Positions 36,901 through 47,598 of a DNA stretch of 53,488 nt are shown here, one piece after another. Origin of the DNA: Intoshia linei (taxonomy: Eukaryota > Orthonectida > Rhopaluridae); NCBI GenBank assembly GCA_001642005.1, contig LWCA01000109.1, positions 1-53,488 of the forward strand, read 5' to 3'. Under the pieces are notes generated by a model that was given only the letters and a program-made list of their open reading frames with translations, did not search any database and had not been told where the DNA came from. Positions within the stretch are counted from its first letter, which is position 1, and the number at the start of each line of letters is the position of its first letter. Made by a program: the position numbers and the translations under genes.

Positions 36901-39900
36901 TATTCGAAGGCAGCACTAACTTCTCAAAAAAATTTAGTAAAGCCGCGCCTTTCTAAAAAAATGTAATCAAATACAGCTTTGCTTCTCATGGGGTGAATAA
37001 TTTTATTAGGGGTGAATACAAAAATTTTAGATGATTGGGTGTGAAGATAAATTTTTAGTATACATTCATGTATGTATGACATACATTGTATGTATTTCAT
37101 TCAATTTAATAAAATCTTATGAGAACAAAGCAAAATTTTACCAACCCTTAATGAAAAAATTCAAAAAAGGAAAATAGTCAATAAAGCCGAACTTTCCCCA
37201 CCTCTGGTTTAAATGCTAAGACTGTTTATTTTTTAAATAATAGGGGACACACAGACATTCAATTTTATATAAGTAAAAGATATATGACTGACAGTCATTG
37301 ACTGTATTATATAATTAACATTAAATTAAATAAAAATGAAATTTATATATGAAATATTAACATTATATTAAAAAGAATGAATTGATTCGGAGAACTGAAC
37401 ATGATAACAAAAAGCAGAAAAACGAAATAATGAAAATAAATACTGAATACGAAATGACAATATTAAATTTAAAAAAGAAAAACCAGGAAACGTTGACTGA
37501 AGTAACTGAACAACTGGAAAATATTAACCGAAAAAGTAACAGGTAAATTGATATTTTTATTTAAAAAATACAAAAAAAAATGTATGTGTTACCGGTGCGT
37601 TTCAGTTTCAAAATACTAAAAAAAATGGTTAAATGATAAAAATTATATGGAAAATAACACTTTATAAATAATGTTATCAACAGTTGTAAATATGATGTGA
37701 ATAATTCAATTATAACAACCTAAATAAAAACACTTTATAGTGAACTCATTTCAAAAGCTCCACTCTTAAAATTTAATTAAAATGCAATTTAGAATTGACA
37801 AGGAAAATGAACAATATAAAGTACAACTCGATGCAATATCAATACAGCTAAATGAAATTCAAAAAAAGAAGGTACATTTTTGTATATTTTACTATATAAT
37901 TTGTAATTATTAATTTTTGATTCTTAGATACAAAGTGACACGAAAATTGAAAATTTAGAAGAAAACATTAGACGAATAAGGCAAGAGAATGATAATCTAA
38001 AAAAAGAAAGATTGTACCTGGTTGAACAACGAAACAGTCTTGCCATAATAAACGAAGATTACGAACGAAAAATTAAAACTATTGAAATTGACTTAAATGA
38101 AAAAAATTCATCATTTCTAAAAAACACCGACCAATTGAACGAATTAAAGGAATATGCGTCTGATATTGAAAAGGTAATTTAAAATTATCAAATTTAAAGG
38201 AGTGTTTGGCCTTTTTTAAATAGTTCCATAAATTTTGAATTATTTAAGATGATTCAATAAATGTTTCTATTTTTACCTCGGCCCACCCAGAGAGATTTAA
38301 TATGTACTTAATTTTTGCATTTCATTTTTGTATATTATATAAATAAATGAAATAATTTAGGAAAACAATCAATTGGGATCTATTAATAATAACATGAAAT
38401 TGGAAATTGATACACTTGGTCAACGACTAGATGACGAAATAATGATGACCCAAACATTGAGAGATAAAATAAATAGAGAAAACAACGAAAGAGCTGCTAC
38501 AAGGCAAAGTAATACATTATTTAGAATTATATACGATAGATTTTGACAAGCACGTACTTCCTGGGCACCTATGGCACGACTCAGCTGCTATAAGTATCTG
38601 TCATGTTCATTTACCTGTATTAAAATTCACGTTTAGAAATTGAAACTGAATTAAATTTAATGAATGACCAATGTGAAGAATTAAGGTAATTTAATTTTGC
38701 AAAAAATGGTAGATTAGACGAAAAATTAAATATTTTATATTTAGTCCAGTCATATTCAAAATAAAGTTCGTGATTCGTAGTCTATAAAAATTTAAATTAA
38801 AAAACTATCAGACCGTTTTATAAATCAGCCATTCCTAATGTCCTAATGTGCCGAATCGTCTCAACTCGAGGCCATCGAAAATGAAAAATAACTTAAATCA
38901 TCACACAAAATACTTATGATAGTCAAGAAAAATTTTTTTTATAATTTCTGGGTGAAATTTTATATCGATATCAACTGGAATTTAAATTTAGGACCGTTAA
39001 TTATGATGTTTAGATTCTCTAGAGCAGTGGTTCCCCATTGGGACCCTGGACCCCTAGGGGTGCGTTAGATTCCAATAAAATGTAAAAAAATGTTATCAAC
39101 TTTTGTTTATTTTAATTAGTGATTGTGCCGGGAATTAAATTTCCAGTATTTCCCGAAAAAAATTGAGACATACCTGTATTTGATTTATGTTTGTTATTAC
39201 TATGAAAATATGATTATATTATAATATTTAAAATTTACCATTTCAAACCCTCAGGGATTAATCTAATCTAACTTTGGGACCAAAAATATCTTGAAAATTT
39301 TAAAAATTGGGTAAAAAAAACTAAAAAAAAATTTAGGGTTAAATCTTAGTTTGTTAAAAGGATTTGACACTGGTCAAAATGTCTTTAAAAATTTTAAATT
39401 TTTCATTAATTTGATATGAATTTTAGAAAAACAAATACAAAATTGAATTATGAATTACAAAGTGTGGCACAAGAAAATGAAAATAAAATTCGACATGAAA
39501 TACTAAAATATAAAAAAACACTGGAAATTGAAAGAAATGAATTTGCAAAACAGCAACAAAACATTTCTTATGCCAATTCAGAATTAAATAAAGCCAATAA
39601 ATTGTTAGCTACTCGGGTTAAAGTAATTTTTAATATAAACTTGTGTATATTGGTCAATTTTGAGTAAATGAAAGATGGTAGATGCGTCGCTAGTTTGAGT
39701 GTTGCATCTGCATTTTTCCTAAAATGAATTTTAATTTTAATTTCTATAATTCAAATACATTTGATGAAAATATAAAATTTATCGTGGTTTCCATAATTCC
39801 TTAATAAGCTCGAAAATTTTCATGGAGCCCAAATATTGTTTATACAATGTAAACATGAACCGTTCAATGGGCTCAAAATTCTAAATACTGGCCAATTTGA

Positions 39901-41162
39901 GTTTTCCTTATAAACAACATGGCCTTCTATGAAAAATATAACCCGCACAGAATTTGATGAATATTATTTGATGAAATTTGAGATTTTATTCAAATCTAAA
40001 ATGTAATATAATTTACTGTAGGAATTGGAAATGTTGATATCAGGAGAACAAAAAAATAATATGGAAATGAAGGATTCTCTAATAAGTTGTGAAAGAAAGC
40101 AGACTATATTATTAAATGAAATGGATGAATTAAAATCTCACTTGGAATCAGTTTTATATAATTTATAGATAAATGAATACAATTTAATTTTAGTCTGAAA
40201 GAACTAAAAAGGCATTGCAATTGGATTTACATGAAGAAGAATCTCAATTATCTGAATTGAAAAATAGTTACAGTCTATTAATAAGAGAAAAGAGGAAAAT
40301 GGAAAATGAATTGGCTACAACCATGGCTTCTTTGGAAGATTTACAAAAAATTAAGCAACATGTTGAAGAATCGGTTGACAGGATTCTAGGAGAACATAGC
40401 AAATTACAAGAAGAATTTAAAATTGAACAAGAAGCGTAATTAAATAATTTTTTAATAAAAATATGAAATTAAGGGATATTACTTCATAACCCCACTAATG
40501 CACCCTTATATAACCATAACCTACGTTTAGACTACGTATATCTGAACAAGAAAAACGTAAACTGGGAGAAGATGTAGGCAAACTATCCAGACAGCTAGAA
40601 AAGGCTGAAATAAATTCAAACAGTGACAGTAAAAAAACTACACAAAAATTGAAAACCCAAATCAAACGTATGAAATTTTGAATAAAATTAAATTAAAATA
40701 AGAATATGAAAATGATTGCGATACATACCAGAAAATCATTAAGGAACATAAAAACATAATAAAGAAAATTGAAAAACAACTCAGCGTCCAAAAAAACAGT
40801 ACCGAAGAATATGAAAAATGCAACAAAGATTTGTGTGAGAAATTGGACGATGGGAAAAGTAAAATAAAGACAATCAAAAGACAATTAGATGAAACGGTAA
40901 TTTTTTAAATTTTAAATTATATTGTTAAAAACTAAAATAGGAGGAGGTTTTGTCTATAACAATGGCGAAATACAAAAAATGTCAAAATATTTTGAATGAA
41001 TATGATCAAAAATCTTCCGATTTCATGCATCGGGTAACATACATGTCTGTCCCCGGATCAACAAACAAAATTGGAAATTACGTCGCAAAACGTATTGAAA
41101 CTCCACGTAGAACACGAGCCTGTTCCGTCAATCGTGAAGTAACGCGAATTGTTCGAATTTAA
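33926..41162 (+). CDS. Paramyosin-like myosin rod protein, short form
   Basis: A coiled-coil thick-filament type protein of 681 residues from 14 exons: 33926-34018, 34763-34819, 36570-36656, 37376-37542, 37793-37871, 37928-38173, 38361-38508, 38637-38685, 39427-39622, 40022-40150, 40194-40435, 40531-40667, 40703-40896, 40941-41162. All joins keep frame. A non-helical head with Arg, Ser and Tyr (MNSRKSDDDYNIGQRYPVYR) precedes heptad coiled coil. The early register (MNELEEVVEIERDARLR ... LKKKNQETLTEVTEQL) follows the paramyosin N-terminus, and the end (EEVLSITMAKYKKCQ) follows the common myosin-tail C-terminus. A basic non-helical tail (RIETPRRTRACSVNRE) closes it. There is no motor domain upstream, so it is not a myosin heavy chain. 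Paramyosin is usually about 870 residues; this one is some 190 shorter. A divergent tail-only myosin is the alternative. Introns 1-3 hold repeats and MITEs. Confidence 0.85.
35003..35240. repeat. Family D repeat, copy 3, uninterrupted
   Basis: GGGGTACGCGAACGGTACCC at the start forms a perfect short hairpin (GGGTAC/GTACCC). The core continues to CATCTCGGATACTGCA near 35141 and the 3' flank matches copy 1 beyond its MITE. It lies in intron 2 of the rod gene. Confidence 0.7.
35523..36060. mobile_element. Tc1/mariner-type MITE in rod-gene intron 2
   Basis: A 538-bp element flanked by TA on both sides, with ends CAGTCAAAGT and (complement) CTGTCAAAGT and inner inverted segments rich in TTAACGGAA / TCCGTTAAT. 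No transposase frame is seen. Confidence 0.65.
36740..37300. repeat. Family A repeat interrupted by a foldback element
   Basis: The left part (to 36880) carries GGGTTTTTGACCCTAAAAAA and TTGTATTATAAATTGGGC. The right part resumes after 37205 with TTTAAATGCTAAGACTGTTT and CACACAGACATTCAATTTTA. Read without the insert, it matches the intact copies near 27905 and 45030. Confidence 0.65.
36881..37205. mobile_element. Family B foldback MITE nested in a family A repeat
   Basis: A 325-bp element with ends AGAGGTGGGGAA and (complement) AGAGGTGGGGAA. Inside are CTTCTCATGGGGTGAA and inverted GCCGCGCC/AAAGCCGAAC parts. A TTTAA word flanks both sides and may be the target duplication. An inverted, diverged copy lies at about 43290-43668. 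Confidence 0.7.
39025..39400. mobile_element. Partial hAT-type MITE in rod-gene intron 8
   Basis: The left end CAGTGGTTCCCCATTGGGAC and the following segment ATCAACTTTTGTTTATTTT match the element at 44066-44787 (in complement) and sequence inside the element at 48938. No right end was recognised, so the boundary near 39400 is approximate. Confidence 0.45.
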
Positions 41163-41289
41163 AATAAAAATAAACTAATCATTTAAAAATTTAATACAGA
41201 TTGTATACAGGAAAGGTATTTTGATATATCCACATGACTTATATCTCTAAAGGTAAAACATTGCACCATATAATCGACTAATAACTTTT

Positions 41290-41654
41290 TTAAATTCTTA
41301 ATATTAAGAAATTACCATTTTGAGATATTCGACCCAAAAATTCAAAATTTCCTCCAATATTAATCTTTTTCAACGTTTTTCCATCAAGTGTAAAAGTATA
41401 CAAATTTGCATTTTTTATGCCAATTTTTATCATTTTAGGTTCAGGTTTAGTTGAATTTGATAATATGCTGTCGATAGAAGATATTCCAACAATTAATTTT
41501 TTTGTATCATAAAATTCTATTCTTGATAATACGTATTAGCATTATTAAAAATGTTTTAAAGTTACCTCCCCATTATTCTTATGTAATTATTTATTTTTAA
41601 ATGACCTACATCATCCAGTGATGTGTATTTATAATGCATTACACCACTTGACAT
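41290..41654 (-). CDS. Small OB-fold-like protein, TEN1-like candidate
   Basis: Two exons, 41566-41654 and 41290-41521, join in phase across a 44-nt intron to 106 residues. The pattern is a strand IRIMGRIEFYD, a strand KLIVGIS, a strand MIKIGIKNANLYTF, a short segment, then NFEFLGRI and NFLILRI. This order and the G-R-hydrophobic-x-x-Y/F-D signature of the first strand resemble the OB fold of TEN1, the small subunit of the telomere-replication CST complex, which is also of this size. I recalled the family pattern rather than aligning it, so the name is a hypothesis. Another small OB-fold protein is just as possible by shape. The gene converges with the rod gene 127 bp away, and its start lies 150 bp downstream of the last exon of the next minus-strand gene. 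Confidence 0.6.
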
Positions 41655-41804
41655 GGTCTATCCAATTTATAAACCTTATCAAAATTATAAAACAAACATC
41701 TGTTTATTTTAATGCGACATTTTTAAATAACAAAAGTAAATTCTTTTTGAATTAAATCAAAAAGTTGGTGATTTGTTGGTGAATTTTTTTGTACAAATGT
41801 ATTT

Positions 41805-44800
41805 TTAATTGTGATTCCAAGTTTGATGAAGACGGTACTGGGTATAGGCGCGGAAATCAATAAGTTTTTGTTTGTTGTAATAGTTTTCTAGTTCTGAAAT
41901 AATAATAATGGTGTAAATAATATTTATTTTTTATTTTGTTTCACAAAATCATCATAACTTGAGTAATAATTCTTTTCTTCGTTTGTAGATTCAATATCTG
42001 AGTTATCTTGTGAGAATGTCAACGTTTTCCCCGTTTCTAAAATATTATATTTTACATTATATTCAAGATAGAAAAAATGTTACACAATGTTGAACCAATA
42101 AAATAATTGGTATAAATATGATTAAAAAAATTTTTGTTAGATTTTATTTTTAAATGGTAGACCGAATTAAAAAATGTATATTCTGAAAGATAGTGGGAAA
42201 AGGTGTCTCCTAGTTACCGTAATAATATCATATTAATATTATTTTATACAAATGATTATTGCATATTTTAAATCATTAAGTGAACTATTTTGGTTAACTA
42301 ATATTTTTTAAATACATAATTAAAAATGGTGAATCTAATAAAACTATAAAAATTTCAATTATGAAATTATCTTTAAAAAAGGGCATTAATTTTATCATAA
42401 AACAACACTTCAAAAAATTCTACTTAAAAATAATAAAATAATTGTAAAAATGTAAATCGTAAAATTGAAACATTGTGAATTGTATCAGTTGATAATTTTA
42501 ATCTATTAATTTAATTACCTGGAATATTTGAAGTTATTAATGATAAATCGTTTCTAGGTGCATCTCTAAAGGTATAATGAACAACTATACATAAAATAAT
42601 GTCAATCAGTGCTATCAACCTTTAGATCAACAACTAAATATTGCAAAATCAATGTTAACTGCAAAGCAAATCAAATTTCTGATAGTTTAAACTTTAAACC
42701 AGAGATAGGGAAAGGGTAATCTACAAAAACGGCACAACTTAAATAATTATAATTACATAGCAATAAAAATACAATACAATGAAATACCGAAACTACACTG
42801 ATATAACGCAATTTCACTTAACATTTGACCTATATTTGATTCATTCTTATTATTATTAGATTTTATAGAATTCATCCACTACAGACCCAAGTTAAAACTG
42901 AAATATTAAGATTAATTTTTTACCTATAAACCATATTACAAAAAAAATAAAAATATTCTCTAGTGTGAACACCATAGAATATTTTTTTATCCTATTCAAT
43001 TATAAATTCTAATTATAAATACACAATATATGATGTTTTGTAGTGAAAAATAGAGTTACGCTGTTAAATAGTGTTAATTGTTGGTTATTATAATTATTAC
43101 TCTCTATTTTGCAATATTCGCTGTTATTAACGCAGTGAAATTAGTTTTAATTATTACAAGCCGAAATTTGAAAATGTTAACTACGAAAATGAATTAATTA
43201 CAATAGTCTTTTTATCTCAAGTTCTACTTGTGATCATATTAATACAATTGTATTTTCATTGCTATGTAATTTTAATTATTTAAGTTGTGCCGTTTTTACC
43301 ATAAATCAGGTAAAGTGCGGCCTTGATAACAATTTGAATTATTTTTCATTTAAAATTATTTTATTTATTATATTATTTTTAAAATATTAATTTTTGGTAA
43401 AATGGGATTTTATAGAAAAATATGGTAAAAGCGGTTTTTTTTTCTTAAGGGTAGGTAAATTTTTGCTTTTTTATTATAATATTTTACCAAATTGAATGAA
43501 ATATACTAAAATGTTCGTATTCACCCCTTGGGGTGATCAGTCACCCCATGAGAAGCACTGATGTATTTGATTAAATTTTATTTAAAAAGTTGCGGCCTTT
43601 TTAAAAATTTTTGGTAGGTTAGTGCTGCCATCGAACAGTAAATGCTTCCCCACGTCTGCTTTAAAGCCTAAAAAAATTAACAGTATTTATTCTGTGAGCT
43701 GTGATCTCGGTCGACTAACATTGCATTGATGCAGATAATAACAAGTACCATACTTTTTTCGGTACGATAAATATAGGAACCAATATTTTTTTAAATTAAT
43801 TAATCGGTATAAGGGCCTACGATTTTCATCTGGCCCAGGAACACTGTTGGCTCACGTCGGCCCTGCATACAATACACAATTATAAAAATATAAATTACAC
43901 TTTCTTTTTATCAATTTGTTTTCTAAAATACGATCTTGCTCTTTGAATACAGTAAAAATTTGTTACAAGTATTGTTGTAGCAGGGACGGCTTAAATACAA
44001 ATAAAAAATAAAATTATACAGTCTAATCCAGTAATTACCAAACCGTGCGCCGCAACGCTCTAGTGCAGTGGTTACCGATTCAAATGATATACAGACCCCA
44101 TTTCAAAATAGTATTTGATAAAATCGTGTTTTTCAAAAAAATATTAGAAAAAGGGAATTTTTTACGTAAAGGTTGGTGAAATTGGATTTTTTATTTTGGA
44201 TTTTTCAAGAAAATATAGATCAAATTTTTCCTTAAGGGTTTGAAATAATATTTTTTATTAAATTTTCATTTTAATGATGCCATAAGTGTCATCTTTTAAA
44301 TAATAATGTAGCCATCGTCTAGTTTAGAAAAATACTGATGTATATGTATACTGAATGTATATTCAACAAAATAAAATCCGGGACGATTTGAAAATTCAGT
44401 ATTAACATGATTATAATCACCAGTTATAGTAGAAAATTTTTAAAACTGTTTTTAGGGTTGAAAAATAATTAACTTAAATATTTACTCAAAGGGCCACCAA
44501 AATTTTTCTGTGTGCCATTGGCTGCCGACCCCTGTTCTATATACACAATTTTAAGTAATAAATACATTATCTTAAAAAATATATATAAACATTTTTTTCT
44601 CTCTATCCTTATTCCGGTAGGAAACCCTGGTCTAGGATTTGAAATAAATTCCAACATCTGCCAACTCTAATAAATATTAAAAATTATCCTATAAAAATAA
44701 ACAAAAGTTGATAAATTTTTTTTATATTTTAGTTAAATCTTATGGACCCCATGACTTATAGTTTTGGAACCTAATCGGGAACCACTGCTCTAATATTCCG

Positions 44801-46305
44801 AAAGCCAAAATTAGATGCATCGCGAGATTTTTAATTATAATTCAAAAATTCAATTGTAAATTTTGTAAAAGTTATTTTAATAATGTTAAAACATTTGGAT
44901 CCACATTTTTGTTCAGTCTATTCCAGCAAACCAGCATATATTTCTGTCAAATCGATTGTAAGTGTTAAGAAATTTGTTTACATATATTATGGGGCCGCCA
45001 AATGATTCATTAATTTGAATGTGAAAAACTGTATTAGAAATTGGCTTTTTAAATTCTACGACTGTTTATGTTTTAAATAAACGGTAAACACACACATATA
45101 TTCAATTTTATATAAGTAAAGGATAATATATTATCAAAAATTCGCGACGCATCTATAATTCACCTACGGTACACTTGTTGGAAAGCACTGTACTATAAAA
45201 TAAGTTGATTTACACAAGTACGGAAACATTTTGAAGGAATATCAAAATCAGTTGAAATTTTAGATAAAAATATAATTAAAAAATTAAAAATTACAAATAT
45301 ACGCAGCAATTTTATTTTTAGGTTTCCAAAAACCTAAATAAAATTATATTCTTAATAATTAAATAAATGTATATATATTACCCATATTTAAAAGCCAGTA
45401 GGTACTAGCTAATGAGGCAAAACACAAAGGTATAGCTAAATTAACTAATATAAAAACATCCTAATTTACATACACATAACATAAACATATAATTTATATA
45501 CGTAGGTATATCATAATATAATTATATGGAAGATTCCAACTATAAAAGGTAATATAGATAAAATTAATAAGAGTAAGTTGATTAATTTTCCAAATTTCCC
45601 AAAATATCAAAAAAATTTGACTCAATTAAACCCACGGATCTCGTTGAATCTAGCTGAAATATTTCATAAGAAAAAAAACACAAATATTTACTTAAACTTC
45701 CAGTACATGATGCCATATTTCTACGCGCTTTTTCAATTGTATCTTTGTGAACATCAGCTAGCAACTAATTTAAATTATATGTAATGTAATGCATTAAACT
45801 AAAAAAAAAACTGGCAAAAAACACGTGTAATAAATTAGGTCTCCCAATTTTTTCGGAAATGGCACCAAAATGAATGCACATATTGATCGCGGTCCCTTAA
45901 CGTTGATAATATGACCCCTATATGGTCCCTGAACCCTACCTGTATTTGGGAAACGCTTTTTCAGATATTACCATAAAAAAACTTTACAAACATTATGAAA
46001 TTAATGATGTGAAAGAACTTTTTTCGCGAAAATTAATCATATCAGTATTAAATTTATTTAGTTCCCAAAAGCTACATTATTGTGGTTGAGGTATTTTATT
46101 ACTACCACCGTCTAATTTTGAAGCAGGCACATTTGTGGCATAAATAAATAAATGTTTTGAAAGATTAACATGTTAACAGATTCTAATAAACTAATTTTTA
46201 CCTGTTAAATGTATTCAATATTCGGTAGTGTTATATTATACATATAAGTATATTGCAAATAACCTTAATAGCTTCATTAACTTTGTCTTGATCTGAATCG
46301 GCCAT
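41805..46305 (-). CDS. Unidentified small membrane protein, about 129 residues
   Basis: Six short minus-strand exons join in phase: 46264-46305, 45692-45764, 45382-45444, 42519-42563, 41959-42036 and 41805-41893. The product starts MADSDQDKVNEAIKLLADVH, has one hydrophobic segment (NLAIPLCFASLASTYWLLNM, about residues 39-58), an acidic Ser/Glu/Asn stretch, and ends with FRAYTQYRLHQTWNHN. The exon 5 donor (GTTATG) is weak. Without that splice the frame ends at 41924 after DDFVKQNKK, giving 111 residues. I favour the longer form because the last exon is open, in phase and protein-like. The acceptor used for exon 4 (AGAG|AT) is the in-frame choice of two. No family is recognised; a tail-anchored or single-pass protein is likely. 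Intron 3 (2.8 kb) is filled with transposons. It is divergent from the prefoldin gene 366 bp away. Confidence 0.6.
42880..42990. repeat. Family C repeat, second copy
   Basis: It shares CTACAGACCCAAGTTAAAAC, TGAAATATTAAGAT and AGAATATTTTTTTAT with 28490-28605, and has an extra stretch in the middle. It lies in the long intron of the small membrane-protein gene. Confidence 0.6.
43290..43668. mobile_element. Family B foldback MITE, inverted copy
   Basis: It contains the complement of the 36881 element: GCGGCCTTTTTAAAAATTTT, TAGTGCTGCCATCGAACAGT and AAATGCTTCCCCACGTCTG, plus CACCCCATGAGAAGCACTG. The right end is clear at about 43668; the left boundary near 43290 is approximate. Confidence 0.6.
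44066..44787. mobile_element. hAT-type MITE with CAGTGGTT ends
   Basis: A 722-bp element with left end CAGTGGTTACCGATT and right end (complement) CAGTGGTTCCCGATTAGG. Flanking octamers CTCTAGTG and CTCTAATA match at 6 of 8 positions. It contains two palindromic GGGAA...TTCCC-like stretches and no transposase frame. Confidence 0.75.
45000..45125. repeat. Family A terminal block, short copy
   Basis: Only the right part is present: GTATTAGAAATTGGCTTTTT, ACGACTGTTTATGTTTTAAA, GGTAAACACACACATATATT and AATTTTATATAAGTAAAGGA. It serves as the intact reference for the interrupted copy at 36740-37300. Confidence 0.6.
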
Positions 46306-46671
46306 TTCGTTATTTATACTAGTAAATAGCAATTACCCCAGTTATGCCTGCTAATAGAAATTTAATAAACACAAATTCAATCTAGCAGCCATTATACATA
46401 ACCATAAGAATACAAAGTTGAATATTTAAAAAACAAAGTTTTGTTAAATTTAAACTTAAAATTTTATATTTGTAATTTATACCAATTAGGATGATTTCTA
46501 CCGACATCAAACCTCATCGATTTATAGTAAATATCAATTCTATGATTTTTAACCTTTCAATCATTTTTATTTTATAATCCCTACTAGTCATATCACTTAA
46601 AAATGAATAAACTAAAATAAAATTGTAATTGTAAAAATTAAGTCATTAACAGTTAATTAACAGCCTTTAAA
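46306..46671. promoter_or_regulatory. Shared spacer of a divergent gene pair
   Basis: These 366 bp separate the first codons of the small membrane-protein gene (minus) and prefoldin 3 (plus), so both promoters, or one bidirectional promoter, must lie here unless further 5' exons exist. No specific motif is recognised. Confidence 0.4.
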
Positions 46672-47511
46672 ATGTGCATTTATTCTGTATTAATAATTTT
46701 ATTGAAATTTATTTATAAGGAAAATATTCACGATGAACTTATCAAGTACAAATTGGAAGAAGTTCAAAATCTTTTAGCTCATATTACTCTATCTATCCAA
46801 AAGTGTCGTAAAATTGAAGATGAATATACCGCTCAAAGAAACAAGTACTTGATTTTTATCTATTTATTTTATTTTAAAATTAATATAGAATGAAAGAACA
46901 ATTGGAACCAATGACTAAAACCATTGGAGCCATTCAATTTGCTGAAAAGAACAAGGTATTTAATTCTTAGGGCTATTAAACTTTTTATTTTGAACTCGTA
47001 TCGTTGCTAGTGCATAGTATTGCTTATTCAAGATTTAATTTCTTTAAAAATTTTTAAAAATACATTTTTAATTAATTTCTCGTTTTTTCTTTTAGAATAA
47101 AACTTGTGAATCTCGCATAAAACTTTCTGAAAGTCTTTATGTTACTGCCAATGTGGAATTTGATGGCAAAGTTGGATTATGGCTGGGGGTATTTTTTAAA
47201 TTCAATAGCGTGTTCAGTATTCTACGCGTTTTGTTAGACTTTTAAATTATTTTGTAGGCTGGTGTCATGGCTGAATACACATGTAACAAAGCATTGGAAT
47301 TGACAAACCGTTCTCATAAAAATTTAAACAAAAAAATCCAAGAAATTGAACAAAGTTTGACAGTACTTCGAAACGAAATCAACACTTTACAAGTGAATAT
47401 CCTTTTATTTTACTCTTATATTATATTTTCATTTGCATATTTATTTTCCTTAATTATCGTTTACATTTTTCTCGTATACACAATTGGACTATTAAACAAA
47501 AAAGGAAATAA
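46672..47511 (+). CDS. VBP1: Prefoldin subunit 3 (VBP1 family), with a U12-type intron
   Basis: An alpha-type subunit of the hexameric prefoldin chaperone, which hands nascent actin and tubulin to CCT. Exons are 46672-46686, 46720-46844, 46889-46955, 47096-47188, 47258-47396 and 47465-47511, giving 161 residues. The centre matches PFD3 without gaps: ...SESLYVTANVEFDGKVG then LWLGAGVMAEY, the hairpin and tryptophan motif that separates PFD3 from PFD5/UXT. The last exon (VNFSRIHNWTIKQKRK) matches the conserved VN-xARVYNWDVKRR end, and it is reached only through an AT-AC intron. Without that splice the frame runs into a hydrophobic stretch that is not prefoldin-like. The 5' end is uncertain: the 33-nt first intron may not be spliced (the frame is open either way), and the product is shorter than human VBP1 (197), so an upstream exon may be missing. 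It ends 87 bp before SAMHD1. Confidence 0.88.
47397..47464 (+). other. Candidate U12-type AT-AC intron of prefoldin 3
   Basis: The 68-nt intron begins ATATCCTTTT and ends GTTTAC. A branch-point match TTCCTTAAT lies at 47446-47454, with its adenosines 11-12 nt from the 3' end, as minor-spliceosome introns require. No AG occurs between the 5' site and the conserved last exon, so a GT-AG intron cannot produce the expected C-terminus. Confidence 0.82.
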
Positions 47512-47598
47512 TTTTGAGTAAAATATTGTATTTCTCATTAAATGTTTGCAAATTTGTTCTTGATAGCATAGTAACCCAATTTCCACAATTTTATATTG

